Assembly: GCA_002307275.1 (NCBI GenBank)
Contig: DBTX01000078.1
Coordinates: 1 to 64,000 of the forward strand
Length of the DNA stretch: 64,000 nt
Source of the DNA: Hungateiclostridiaceae bacterium UBA1305
GTDB taxonomy: Bacteria; Bacillota; Clostridia; Acetivibrionales; DTU013
Direction of reading: 5' to 3'
The translations under genes and the position numbers were made by a program. Under the pieces are notes generated by a model, which searched no databases, was not told the origin of the DNA, and worked only from the letters and a program-made list of their open reading frames with translations. Below, one piece after another: positions 1 to 8,272 of the stretch (positions are counted from its first letter, which is position 1; every line of letters starts with the position of its first letter).

Positions 1-962
1 GTAAGCAGTGCAATATAAAGCGCAGGCAGCAGGATGGCAATGGCAGATCCGGTAAATCTCAAAAGTCTTAAAAAAGAGCCGAAAAAATAATTAATGTTAT
101 AATCATCAGGCGTTTGAAAAAATTGAAAGAAGTCCACAGGCACAATCAATGCCACTGGCGTGTTGCCAACAAGAATTACAATCCGGCCTTCCATCAGGTT
201 GGCAACTGCTTTGTCAGCTCTTTCCGTCCCTTGAAACTGAGGGAAGAGAGAAAATGGGCTATCCGATGTCAATTGATCAATGTATCCTGCTCCATTGATA
301 TTGTCTATTTCAATATTCTTGATTCTTTCCTCGACTTTTCTAACAATCTCCGGATTTGCGATGTCCTCCATATAAAGAATTGCAATATCACTCTTCGACC
401 TTTTCCCCAATGTCATCATTTTCACTTTTAATTTTGATGAGGCCACCTTTCTCCTGATTAGAGAAAGGTTTTTCGCTACGGATTCAACAAAGCCATCATG
501 GGGCCCTTTTATGATCCTTTCAACCTCAGGCTCATCAAACGCCCTGGTTTCAATATCCTGTAAGTTAAAGCAAAGTGCATAGTTTATTCCATTGATCAGA
601 ATCACTGTGCTCGCTTTTAAAACATAATCCACAGCAGTTTCCAGAATAAAGACTTTGCTGTATTGAATCGTAGGGAATATGTCCGTATCCTTTAATTCAC
701 TCAATTGGCTCTCCTTCAAACTCAGGAGGGTTGGTATGACATCCCGTTGTACAAGGTTATTGTCTATAAGGCCGTTGACATAGATCATACAGGCAGATCT
801 GCCGCCAGCAGTCTTTAAACTCCTCATGACGACATCAGCACAGTCTTTGAACTGTTCCTGTAATATAGTGAGATTATCCTTTAGGGAATGGGATATTTCT
901 ATGTTGTTTTCAGGATTTTTTTCATTCTCCGCCCTTCTGTACCGGTTCCTTGTAATCATCAT
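1..962 (-). CDS. GerA-family spore germination receptor A subunit (partial)
   Basis: The first about 320 residues of a GerAA/GerKA-type subunit of the nutrient germinant receptor in the spore inner membrane. The reading frame runs off the left edge of the window. Translation of the minus strand gives family motifs such as EPEVERIIKGPHDGFVES in the soluble N-terminal domain, and the last visible residues (FTGSAIAILLPALYIALL) are the first membrane span. Starts are ATG at 962 or the adjacent ATG at 959. An in-frame TAA lies directly upstream of 962, so the N-terminus is fixed, and GGAG lies 8 bases upstream. The gene diverges from the HAD phosphatase. Partners (B and C subunits) would lie outside the window. 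The family assignment is firm; the germinant is unknown. Confidence 0.9.
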   Translation of the reverse strand, partial: MMITRNRYRRAENEKNPENNIEISHSLKDNLTILQEQFKDCADVVMRSLKTAGGRSACMIYVNGLIDNNLVQRDVIPTLLSLKESQLSELKDTDIFPTIQYSKVFILETAVDYVLKASTVILINGINYALCFNLQDIETRAFDEPEVERIIKGPHDGFVESVAKNLSLIRRKVASSKLKVKMMTLGKRSKSDIAILYMEDIANPEIVRKVEERIKNIEIDNINGAGYIDQLTSDSPFSLFPQFQGTERADKAVANLMEGRIVILVGNTPVALIVPVDFFQFFQTPDDYNINYFFGSFLRLLRFTGSAIAILLPALYIALL

Positions 963-1229
963 TTATTCCGCTCCGCATCTCAGTACAATAATAGATATTA
1001 TCTGCATTTACAAGGAATATAAACAAAAGCACCGCTCACTGCCACAATCTGAAAAAGGCGAACATGCGCTTGTGACATGAGATAGGAAATCAAAGAAGTA
1101 TCTGGAAGATTGTTTGAAATAGGTGGGATATTGTGCTAAGATTGGACTGCTGGTACACAACATCTCTATTCCTTTTGAAGTGTACATGTGTCGGAAAATT
1201 ACTCAATAATCATAAAAGGAGCACTTAGC

Positions 1230-2030
1230 ATGGCATATAAGCTGATGGCAGTCGATATAGACGGAACACTTTTCAACAGTGCCGGAATTCTGACAGATGT
1301 CACAAAAAAAGCAATCCTGGAAAGCATAGACAAAGGCCTGATCTTTACAATATCAACAGGCAGGCCGCTGCAGGGAGTCGAAGCCCTCAACCGCATGCTC
1401 AATCTTGATCTGCCGTTTATTACATATAACGGTGCCATGGTCATCATGGGAAAATCCAAGGAAGTATTATATGAACAGAGGCTTTCCGCGGAAAATGCGA
1501 AGGAAATCATCGAATTGGCCAAAAAATATCAGACGACTTACATGGTCTGGGCTGACAACAAACTGCTGGTTACTGAAATAAATGACAGAGTGAATCTATA
1601 TAAGCAAATATCAACAGTAGAGCCTACCCTGGTCGGGGATATCAACGATTGGATAAAAAATGGGGTAACAAAGATATTATGGTACGATGAAATAGAGAAT
1701 ATCGACAGATTTCAATCGGAAGTCGGAAGGTATTTGGGTAACCGTGTGAATTACCATACCTCCAGGCCCAACTTTCTTGAATTTGTTGACATAAATGCCT
1801 CGAAGGCCATTGCCATGGAAAAGATCGGGGAACATTTCGGAATTAAGCAAAGTGAAATGATTGCCATCGGCGACGGATACAACGATCTCTCCATGATCGA
1901 ATACGCAGGACTGGGCGTTGTAATGGCAAACGCAAAGGACGCCATAAAAGAGAAAGGCGACTATATTACATTGTCCAATGATGAAGATGGCGTGGCTCAT
2001 GTAATCTACAAGTTTGTTATAAACGCGTAG
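1230..2030 (+). CDS. Cof-type HAD-superfamily sugar-phosphate phosphatase
   Basis: Soluble phosphatase of the Cof/YidA group (HAD subfamily IIB), which removes phosphate from sugar phosphates or related metabolites. The N-terminus carries motif I DIDGTLF with the nucleophilic Asp, an STGR motif follows near residue 45, and motif IV GDGYNDLSM is near residue 215. The cap domain lies between them. At 266 residues the length is normal for the family. ATG 1230 is chosen because AAAGGAG sits 7 bases upstream; the frame is open further 5' but without a ribosome site. The 3' end takes part in a 20-bp direct repeat with the end of the next gene. Substrate cannot be read from sequence. Confidence 0.92.
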   Translation: MAYKLMAVDIDGTLFNSAGILTDVTKKAILESIDKGLIFTISTGRPLQGVEALNRMLNLDLPFITYNGAMVIMGKSKEVLYEQRLSAENAKEIIELAKKYQTTYMVWADNKLLVTEINDRVNLYKQISTVEPTLVGDINDWIKNGVTKILWYDEIENIDRFQSEVGRYLGNRVNYHTSRPNFLEFVDINASKAIAMEKIGEHFGIKQSEMIAIGDGYNDLSMIEYAGLGVVMANAKDAIKEKGDYITLSNDEDGVAHVIYKFVINA

Positions 2031-2135
2031 TTGATGGACCGTGTGAGTCGCATGCCTCATTTCTGAGATCGTTCAGCAAGGAACAATTATACCAGGTATA
2101 GCATATTTGATTATCAGTTTGCTATAAACGCGTAG
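2011..2135. repeat. 20-bp direct repeat at the ends of the HAD and AraC genes
   Basis: Positions 2011-2030 and 2116-2135 both read AGTTTGYTATAAACGCGTAG, with a single T/C difference. The first copy encodes the last codons of the HAD gene. The second overlaps the last codons of the convergent AraC gene on the other strand. It looks like a small duplication or a recombination scar; the 85 bases between the copies hold no recognisable gene. Confidence 0.7.
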
Positions 2136-2997
2136 AGGAAGAACCATATGAATACTTTTTGGGAGATATGCCGAATTCCTTTTTAAAGGATCTCAGAAAA
2201 TTAGAATAATCACTGAAGCCACATTGCATACACACTTCAGTAATTTGAGAAGATTCACTCAGCAGCGACTTCGCCAGAATAAGTCTCTTTTTTTGGATGA
2301 AGTGGTGAATGGTGTACCCTGTGTATTTGGTGAACTCTCTCAGCAAATGGTATTTGCTCATATAGAATTTCGAAGAGAGCATATCCAAAGAAAGATCCCC
2401 GCCTAAATTTTCATTGATATATCGAACAATACTGTTTATTTTATGATTATAAGTGATGTCTACTTTAATATCATCTATATTTGTATTCAAATAGGCCCGA
2501 TTGAGGTATACGATCAATTCCGTCAGGTAGATATTTTTCAAAATCGTGCTTCCATAGCTTAATTGGCTGCATACATATTCTATTCTGCTGACAATTTCTT
2601 TAATATAAGATAGAATTTCCAGATTTGGCCGGAGTAGATTATACCTGTTTTTTGAGGTGGATTCGAAGCACATGGAAAGATTCTCGCCAAGAATGGTCAG
2701 ATTTTTAATAAAATTGGGGTTAACCCAGATAACAATACGTTCGTATGGAATGCCCAGCTTGATTGACGGCTTGTGCAGCTCCTTATTATTTATTAGTATG
2801 ATATCTCCGGCTCTGAGCTGATAGGATTTGCCTTCGATGATATACGTAACCTCGCCGGAAAGGAAAAGATAAATTTCATAAAAATCATGGTTATGATAAG
2901 GTACGTCCAATAATGTTTCATTTTTATTATGAAAAAACTCAAAATCGGACGAAACCATATATTGTCTTGTTTCAAATTCATGTTCCGAGGCCCACAT
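2122..2997 (-). CDS. AraC-family transcriptional regulator with cupin sensor domain
   Basis: DNA-binding regulator of 291 residues. The first about 150 residues form an AraC-binding cupin (VPYHNHDFYEIYLFLSGE and LRAGDIILINNKELHKP are typical beta-barrel motifs) that would bind a sugar or uronate. The last about 100 residues hold two helix-turn-helix units, ending in the signature GFSDYSNFLRSFKKEFGISP. It is transcribed away from the hexuronate cluster, and paired direct repeats fit for an AraC dimer lie between the two genes, so it probably activates kdgK-like, gnd and the genes after them. The last residues (SSSTRL) come from sequence shared with the HAD 3' end and may have been altered by a duplication. 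The inducer is inferred from context only. Confidence 0.9.
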   Translation of the reverse strand: MWASEHEFETRQYMVSSDFEFFHNKNETLLDVPYHNHDFYEIYLFLSGEVTYIIEGKSYQLRAGDIILINNKELHKPSIKLGIPYERIVIWVNPNFIKNLTILGENLSMCFESTSKNRYNLLRPNLEILSYIKEIVSRIEYVCSQLSYGSTILKNIYLTELIVYLNRAYLNTNIDDIKVDITYNHKINSIVRYINENLGGDLSLDMLSSKFYMSKYHLLREFTKYTGYTIHHFIQKKRLILAKSLLSESSQITEVCMQCGFSDYSNFLRSFKKEFGISPKKYSYGSSSTRL

Positions 2998-3043
2998 ATT
3001 TTTAACCTACAGCTCTCATATAATCAATTTATGATAATTGTAC

Positions 3044-3078
3044 AGCAATTTTTGCAATACATCAAGCAATAATCGCAA
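3044..3078 (+). promoter_or_regulatory. Candidate AraC operator: two half-sites 21 bp apart
   Basis: AGCAATTTTTGCAA (3044-3057) and AGCAATAATCGCAA (3065-3078) share AGCAAT-N4-GCAA and start exactly 21 bp apart, two helical turns on one face of the DNA, as in araI1-I2. The downstream copy abuts the -35 position of the promoter at 3101. Binding by the divergent AraC protein is inferred. Confidence 0.6.
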
Positions 3079-3100
3079 GGAAATAGGCATTTCTTAAATA

Positions 3101-3106
3101 TATAAT
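3101..3106 (+). promoter_or_regulatory. -10 box of the hexuronate operon promoter
   Basis: A perfect TATAAT lies here, but 17 bp upstream there is no TTGACA-like -35 (the sequence is AGGAAA-like and borders the operator repeats). That is the layout expected of an activator-dependent promoter. The predicted start is near 3113, giving a leader of about 75 bases before ATG 3189. Confidence 0.55.
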
Positions 3107-3188
3107 GAGGATATAAAGTCAGAGTAATTGATTATACTTTTCTAATTTGCTTAAACTAATAATAGTACAAAACAAGGAGGTCCCCCTA

Positions 3189-4268
3189 ATGAAAATCGAA
3201 CTACGCAAAGATTTTACCTGGGCAATGATCGTTCCATCCAGCATGGGCGTCCGTCTTACTCCGGTAAATGGACAACCTGTACACTGCAGTAATACTTTTA
3301 CCATGGAGACTAGCAGCGCCGAGACCAATGTTCTGGCTGTTGCATCCTCTCTTGGCCTGCCGACCAAGGTTCTGACGACTTTTGTCAAGGACAGTCCGAT
3401 CGCCCAAATCATTAAAAACAATCTGTCAAGCCGTCATATAGCCTATGAAGGCAAGGAAGTGCCTCAGGGCGGCCCTTGGGGTTATCGCCATCAATTTAAT
3501 ATCGCCGACAGCGGATACGGCTCACGCGGTCCCAGAGTTCATAACGACCGTGCTGGTGAAGTCGGCCGTACGCTAAGTGTTTCTGACTTTGATCTGGATA
3601 GGATCTTCGGCAAAGAAGGCGTCCAGATCCTGCATATGTCCGGCCTGATCGCTGCAATGTCTCCAGAGACAGGGACTTTCTGCCTGGAATTGGCCAGAGC
3701 AGCAAAGAAATACGGTACGCGTATCTCCTTTGATATGAATTATCGCGCATCCTTCTGGAAAAACCGCGAAAAAGAGCTTCATGCCATCTTTGCTGAAATT
3801 GCTGGTATCGCAGACATCCTCGTCGGCAATGAAGAAGATTTTCAGCTTTGCCTTGGAATAGAAGGGCCGGAGTCCGGCGGCAAGGATCTCGCTGCCAAAA
3901 TCGAAAGCTTCAAAGTGATGATCAGCCGCGTAAAAGCTGCTTATCCGAATGCATCGGTTTTTGCAACGACACTTCGCCAGGTCATCAACACCAACAGCCA
4001 CATGTGGGGCGCGATCATGCTGGAGGGCGAAAGCTGGCATGTTGTTGAGCCGAAGCAGATCACAGTCCTGGATCGTATCGGCGGTGGCGACGGCTTCGTA
4101 AGCGGCATGCTTTACTCCATACTTAAAGGCTGGGAACCGGAGAAGTGGGTTCAGTTCGGTTGGGCAAGCGGAGCATTGGTAACGACCCTGTATACGGATT
4201 ACGCTCAGCCTGCTGACGAAGAAATGATCTGGAGCATCTGGGAAGGTAATGCACGCGTAAGGCGTTAA
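3189..4268 (+). CDS. PfkB-family sugar/sugar-acid kinase
   Basis: Ribokinase-fold kinase of 359 residues that transfers phosphate from ATP to a sugar or sugar acid. The C-terminal PfkB signature DRIGGGDGFVSG supplies the anion hole and catalytic Asp, and SFDMNYRASFW is typical of 2-keto-3-deoxygluconate-kinase-like members. ATG 3189 follows AAGGAGG by 8 bases; the 14 codons upstream in frame are discarded. It is the first gene of the cluster and lies 74 bases ahead of gnd. By family it would be called KDG kinase (KdgK), but no KDPG aldolase or mannonate dehydratase is nearby and 6-phosphogluconate dehydrogenase is, so a gluconate-phosphorylating role should be kept open. The substrate is not readable from the sequence. 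Confidence 0.85.
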   Translation: MKIELRKDFTWAMIVPSSMGVRLTPVNGQPVHCSNTFTMETSSAETNVLAVASSLGLPTKVLTTFVKDSPIAQIIKNNLSSRHIAYEGKEVPQGGPWGYRHQFNIADSGYGSRGPRVHNDRAGEVGRTLSVSDFDLDRIFGKEGVQILHMSGLIAAMSPETGTFCLELARAAKKYGTRISFDMNYRASFWKNREKELHAIFAEIAGIADILVGNEEDFQLCLGIEGPESGGKDLAAKIESFKVMISRVKAAYPNASVFATTLRQVINTNSHMWGAIMLEGESWHVVEPKQITVLDRIGGGDGFVSGMLYSILKGWEPEKWVQFGWASGALVTTLYTDYAQPADEEMIWSIWEGNARVRR

Positions 4269-4342
4269 TGTATAACTCTCATAAGGCATTACTGTTATGC
4301 CTGCATAAGGTGATAATGAATAATAGAATTGGAGGATTTAAT

Positions 4343-5794
4343 ATGGGCAAGGCAGATATTGGTTTGATCGGTTTGGCGGTAATGGGTGAAAACCTTGTAA
4401 TGAACATGGAAAGCAAGGGGTTTACCGTAGCCGTTTTCAACCGTAGTACAAATAAGGTGACTAACTTTATAGAAGGGCGTGCAAAAGGAAAAAACATCAT
4501 AGGCGCCATGACAATACAGGAATTGGTTGACAATCTGAAGGTTCCTCGTAAAATCATGATGATGGTCAAGGCGGGAAAACCAGTCGATGAATTTATCGAC
4601 ACGATCATCCCCTACCTGGACAAGGGAGATATCCTCATTGATGGCGGCAACTCCCATTTCCCGGATACCATCCGCCGCTGCAAATATGTTGAGGAAAAGG
4701 GATTTCTTTATGTCGGGACAGGCGTTTCAGGCGGCGAGGAAGGTGCACTGAAGGGACCAAGCATGATGCCGGGCGGATCACCTGCAGCATGGCCCTTTGT
4801 CAAGCCAATCTTTCAGGCAATTTCAGCGAAGGTTGAGGATGGAAGTCCCTGCTGCGACTGGGTTGGAGATAATGGCGCAGGACACTTTGTAAAAATGGTT
4901 CATAACGGAATAGAATACGGCGATATGCAGCTGATTTGCGAAGCTTACCATTTGATGAGAGAATATCTTGGCATGTCCGCTGATGAAATACATGAAGTTT
5001 TTAAAGAATGGAATACCGGTGTGCTGGACAGTTATCTCGTAGAAATCACACGCGATATTCTCGCTTATAAAGATACTGACGGCTCCCCCATCGTTGACAA
5101 GATTCTGGATACTGCAGGACAGAAGGGTACCGGAAAATGGACCTCTATCGCTTCACTCGATGAAGGCATCCCATTAACACTGATCGGCGAGGCTGTATAC
5201 GCCCGCTGTCTGTCTGCCATAAAAGAAGAAAGAGTCGTTGCCTCAAAAATATTGTCCGGCCCTGTTGCGAAATTCGAAGGAGATAAGAAGGCTTTTATTG
5301 AAGATATCAAGAATGCTCTCTTTGCCTCCAAGATCGTATCCTATGCACAAGGCTATACCCTGCTTCGTGCCGCTGCAAAGACCTACGGCTGGAACCTCAA
5401 ATACGGCGAGATCGCTCTGATGTGGCGCGGCGGATGTATTATCCGCTCCACCTTCCTGAAAAATATCAAGGAAGCATTTGATAAAAACCCGGAACTGGAC
5501 AACCTGCTGCTCGATCCTTTCTTCAAGGAAAACATCGATAAAGCGCAGTCCGGTTGGAGAAAAGTAGCAGCTACCGCCATGTTGAACGGTATCCCTGTCC
5601 CTGCATTTTCATCCGCTCTCAGCTATTATGACGGATACAGAAGCGCAAGGCTTCCTGCCAACCTGTTGCAGGCACAGCGCGACTATTTCGGCGCGCATAC
5701 CTACGAACGTACTGATAAACCGCGCGGAGAGCTGTTCCATACCAATTGGACCGGCCGCGGCGGCTCTACATCCGCATCAACCTATATTGCATAG
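4343..5794 (+). CDS. gnd: 6-phosphogluconate dehydrogenase, decarboxylating
   Basis: Oxidises 6-phosphogluconate to ribulose-5-phosphate and CO2 with NAD(P)+, in the cytoplasm. At 483 residues it is the full-length family form. The Rossmann motif GLIGLAVMGENL with FNRSTNK starts the protein; LIDGGNSHF, GVSGGEEGALKGPSMMPGG and the catalytic stretch GAGHFVKMVHNGIEYGDMQ follow. The C-terminal tail LLQAQRDYFGAHTYER is the substrate-binding end typical of Gnd. Start ATG 4343 follows TTGGAGG by 8 bases. Being inside a hexuronate operon, it probably feeds carbon from uronates into the pentose phosphate pathway rather than serving a household role. Confidence 0.95.
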   Translation: MGKADIGLIGLAVMGENLVMNMESKGFTVAVFNRSTNKVTNFIEGRAKGKNIIGAMTIQELVDNLKVPRKIMMMVKAGKPVDEFIDTIIPYLDKGDILIDGGNSHFPDTIRRCKYVEEKGFLYVGTGVSGGEEGALKGPSMMPGGSPAAWPFVKPIFQAISAKVEDGSPCCDWVGDNGAGHFVKMVHNGIEYGDMQLICEAYHLMREYLGMSADEIHEVFKEWNTGVLDSYLVEITRDILAYKDTDGSPIVDKILDTAGQKGTGKWTSIASLDEGIPLTLIGEAVYARCLSAIKEERVVASKILSGPVAKFEGDKKAFIEDIKNALFASKIVSYAQGYTLLRAAAKTYGWNLKYGEIALMWRGGCIIRSTFLKNIKEAFDKNPELDNLLLDPFFKENIDKAQSGWRKVAATAMLNGIPVPAFSSALSYYDGYRSARLPANLLQAQRDYFGAHTYERTDKPRGELFHTNWTGRGGSTSASTYIA

Positions 5795-5837
5795 AGAAAG
5801 GGTTCTAATGCATGCTTGCACTAGACGGGGTATTATT

Positions 5838-6695
5838 ATGAAACTACCATTTCAAATAGATTTAAGCGGGAAAACTGCTGTCGTTACCGGCGGCGGCGGA
5901 ATACTCTGCAGCAGCTTTGCCAAAGTACTCGCAGAATGCGGCGCAAGGGTAGCCATCCTCGACCTGAGGAAGGAAGCAGCCGATAAGGTGGCTGCAGAGA
6001 TCATCGAAGCAGGCGGCAAGGCGATCGGCGTTGGAGCAAACGTACTCGACGCGGAAAGTCTCAAGGCCGCCAGAGAAACCGTAAATAACGCATTCGGGCC
6101 CTGCGGCATTCTGATCAACGGCGCAGGCGGCAACAACCCCAAAGGCACTACTACAAAGGATTACTTGTTTAAAGAGGATCTTGAATCAAAAACGGAAGGC
6201 GTCATGACCTTCTTTGATCTGGACCAAAAGGGAATCGAATTTGTGTTCAACCTGAACTTTCTGGGCACACTGATGCCGACACAGGCCTTTGCCAGAGACA
6301 TGATAAATCAGGATGGAGCCGTAATCATCAATATCTCCTCCATGAATGCGTTTTGTCCTCTGACCAGAATTCCTGCCTACAGCGGGGCAAAGGCAGCAGT
6401 ATCCAATTTCACTCAATGGCTGGCAGTTCATTTTTCAAAGGTTGGGATTCGAGTAAATGCAATCGCACCTGGATTTTTCATAACCGATCAAAACAGGGCG
6501 ATGCTGATCAAGGAAGACGGCTCCTACTCGGAAAGAGCCAATAAGATTGTTAACATGACTCCGATGGGCCGTTTCGGAGAGAGTGAGGAACTGATCGGAA
6601 CACTGCTCTGGCTTGTCAGCAATGACGCCTCCGGCTTTGTAAACGGTACGGTAATCCCTGTTGACGGCGGATTCTCAGCCTATTCAGGAGTCTAA
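5838..6695 (+). CDS. uxuB: SDR-type D-mannonate oxidoreductase (fructuronate reductase)
   Basis: Short-chain dehydrogenase of 285 residues. The glycine-rich NAD(P) site is VTGGGGILCSSF, the catalytic Ser-Tyr-Lys appears as INISSMNAF followed by YSGAKAAV, and the C-terminus has the usual VNGTVIPVDGGFSAYSGV. The insert EGVMTFFDLDQKGIEF before NLNFLGTLMPTQAFA matches what I know of the Bacillus YjmF/UxuB type of mannonate oxidoreductase, which reduces fructuronate to D-mannonate. ATG 5838 fits the protein family start best although its ribosome site is weak; ATG 5808, ten codons upstream, has AAAGGG before it and is the alternative. It follows gnd by 43 bases and is presumably cotranscribed. Confidence 0.85.
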   Translation: MKLPFQIDLSGKTAVVTGGGGILCSSFAKVLAECGARVAILDLRKEAADKVAAEIIEAGGKAIGVGANVLDAESLKAARETVNNAFGPCGILINGAGGNNPKGTTTKDYLFKEDLESKTEGVMTFFDLDQKGIEFVFNLNFLGTLMPTQAFARDMINQDGAVIINISSMNAFCPLTRIPAYSGAKAAVSNFTQWLAVHFSKVGIRVNAIAPGFFITDQNRAMLIKEDGSYSERANKIVNMTPMGRFGESEELIGTLLWLVSNDASGFVNGTVIPVDGGFSAYSGV

Positions 6696-6704
6696 CCTTA
6701 AGAG

Positions 6705-6733
6705 GCGGCATTCGTTTTATCTGCGGATGCCGC
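6705..6733 (+). terminator. Hairpin after the SDR gene (weak terminator or processing site)
   Basis: GCGGCAT (6705-6711) pairs with ATGCCGC (6727-6733) around a 15-base loop, followed by AATTCTTT. The stem is short and the T-run poor, so it may only weaken transcription into the next genes. Confidence 0.35.
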
Positions 6734-6842
6734 AATTCTTTACACGAATGGAGTATGGAGCGTCGTATCTCTGAATCAAGAGGCTCAGCGCTTCTGAGAC
6801 TCTGAATAATGGGGCATAGCAAAGTTTTATTCCTGACCGGTG

Positions 6843-6891
6843 CAATTTACGTGGTGAATTGCCCTGCCTATGTCTAATTCACTAGTGAATT
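6843..6891. promoter_or_regulatory. Two operator-like palindromes upstream of the LarA-family gene
   Basis: AATTCACTAGTGAATT (6876-6891) is a perfect 16-bp palindrome. CAATTTACGTGGTGAATTG (6843-6861) is an imperfect version of the same pattern, AATTYAC...GTGAATT, with centres about 31 bp (three helical turns) apart. Both lie 60-110 bases before ATG 6951, in the largest gap of the hexuronate cluster. They look like a tandem repressor operator of the GntR or LacI size; the protein that binds is unknown. Confidence 0.5.
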
Positions 6892-6950
6892 TCACAACTG
6901 CGATTCGAGGGGGCTCAATTCCCTGAGATTCTGAATGGAGGTATTTCCTG

Positions 6951-8228
6951 ATGACTGAAATAATAACAAAAAGCACAACTCCGAGCGGACTTACAGATAC
7001 TCAGGTATCGGCTGCTTTAGAGGAATCCATAAAAAATATGGCGGAAGGTCTTAAAAAAGTGCTGCTCCTCCCGCCTGACCTGACCAGAATGCATTCCGGC
7101 GCCGGAAAGATAACCGCCATGTATTACAATATGCTCAAGGATCATTGTCAGGTGGATATCATGCCGGCTCTGGGAACCCATGCTCCCATGACTGAACCTG
7201 AATGCCGGGAGTTTTTCGGAGACAGTGTCCCGATGGCATGTATCATTGAACATAACTGGAGAAAAGATATTGTAAAAATTGGCGAGGTTCCCGGCGAATT
7301 CGTCAGTTCCGTATCCGGCGGATTGCTTGATTATTCCATCGATGTAGAAGTCAATAAACGCCTGATCGATCCTTCCTACGACCTGATCATTTCAATAGGC
7401 CAGGTAGTTCCCCATGAAGTCGTCGGCATGGCCAATTTCAATAAAAACATCTTCGTCGGCTGCGGCGGCAAGGACATTATCAACAAGTCCCACATGCTCG
7501 GTGCAGTTTACGGCATGGAGAAAATGATGGGCAGAGACTTTTCTCCTGTTCGCAGGGTGTTTGACTATGCGGAAGAGAAATTTCTGAAGAAGGCTCCGCT
7601 CCTGTATGTCCTTACCGCAACCACCTTTAGTGGGGGTAAACTGGCGATAGAAGGACTTTTCATCGGAAGAGAACGCAAGGTATTTGAAGAAGCAGTAAAG
7701 CTCAGTCAGGAAAAAAACCTGAACTTTATAGAGAAGCCATTTAAGAAAGTAGTGGTATACCTTGACCCTAGAGAATTCAAAAGCACCTGGCTTGGAAATA
7801 AATCCATCTACAGGACAAGAATGGCGATTGCCGACGATGGAGAATTGATCGTCCTCGCTCCTGCTGTGAAAAGGTTTGGAGAAGATGACACAATCGATCT
7901 CCTGATTAGAAAGTACGGCTATGTCGGAAGCAAAAAAATTCTTCAATTGTACAAGGTTAATGAGGACCTTCAGCAGAATCTTTCCGCAGCGGCTCATTTG
8001 ATCCACGGTTCCTCCGAAGGCAGGTTCTCGATAACCTACGCCGTTGAGCATCTCACAAAAGAGGAAGTCGAAGGTGTTAACTTCAAATACATGTCTCTTA
8101 AGGAAGCAACTAAAAAATATGATCCCACGAAACTGAAGGAAGGGTATAATAAAATGGAAGACGGCGAAGAAATCTATTTTATCAGCAACCCGGCTCTTGG
8201 ATTGTGGGCGGACAAGAACAAATTCTAA
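6951..8228 (+). CDS. LarA-family nickel-dependent hydroxyacid racemase/epimerase homologue
   Basis: Protein of 425 residues with the lactate-racemase (DUF2088) fold. The residues that hold and use the nickel-pincer cofactor in LarA are in place: DLTR with Arg46, GTH with His77, PHEVVG with His155, Lys165 exactly ten residues later (the covalent cofactor Lys), and His181 26 residues after His155. The LarA superfamily includes lactate and malate racemases and a D-gluconate 2-epimerase. Next to mannonate oxidoreductase and Gnd, the gluconate/mannonate 2-epimerase activity is the attractive guess. ATG 6951 follows TGGAGG. The stop overlaps nothing; uxaE starts 44 bases on. LarB, LarC and LarE, needed to make the cofactor, are not in the window. 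Confidence 0.85.
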   Translation: MTEIITKSTTPSGLTDTQVSAALEESIKNMAEGLKKVLLLPPDLTRMHSGAGKITAMYYNMLKDHCQVDIMPALGTHAPMTEPECREFFGDSVPMACIIEHNWRKDIVKIGEVPGEFVSSVSGGLLDYSIDVEVNKRLIDPSYDLIISIGQVVPHEVVGMANFNKNIFVGCGGKDIINKSHMLGAVYGMEKMMGRDFSPVRRVFDYAEEKFLKKAPLLYVLTATTFSGGKLAIEGLFIGRERKVFEEAVKLSQEKNLNFIEKPFKKVVVYLDPREFKSTWLGNKSIYRTRMAIADDGELIVLAPAVKRFGEDDTIDLLIRKYGYVGSKKILQLYKVNEDLQQNLSAAAHLIHGSSEGRFSITYAVEHLTKEEVEGVNFKYMSLKEATKKYDPTKLKEGYNKMEDGEEIYFISNPALGLWADKNKF

Positions 8229-8272
8229 GTATATACACGCAGTGGAATATTGAAAGAGAGGCGGGGTCATTT

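Noticed and set aside
114..431. 105-codon plus-strand frame at the left edge
   Set aside because: It is antisense to the conserved GerA coding sequence.
826..1080. 84-codon plus-strand frame with hydrophobic stretch
   Set aside because: It is the shadow of the gerA start on the other strand and has no ribosome site.
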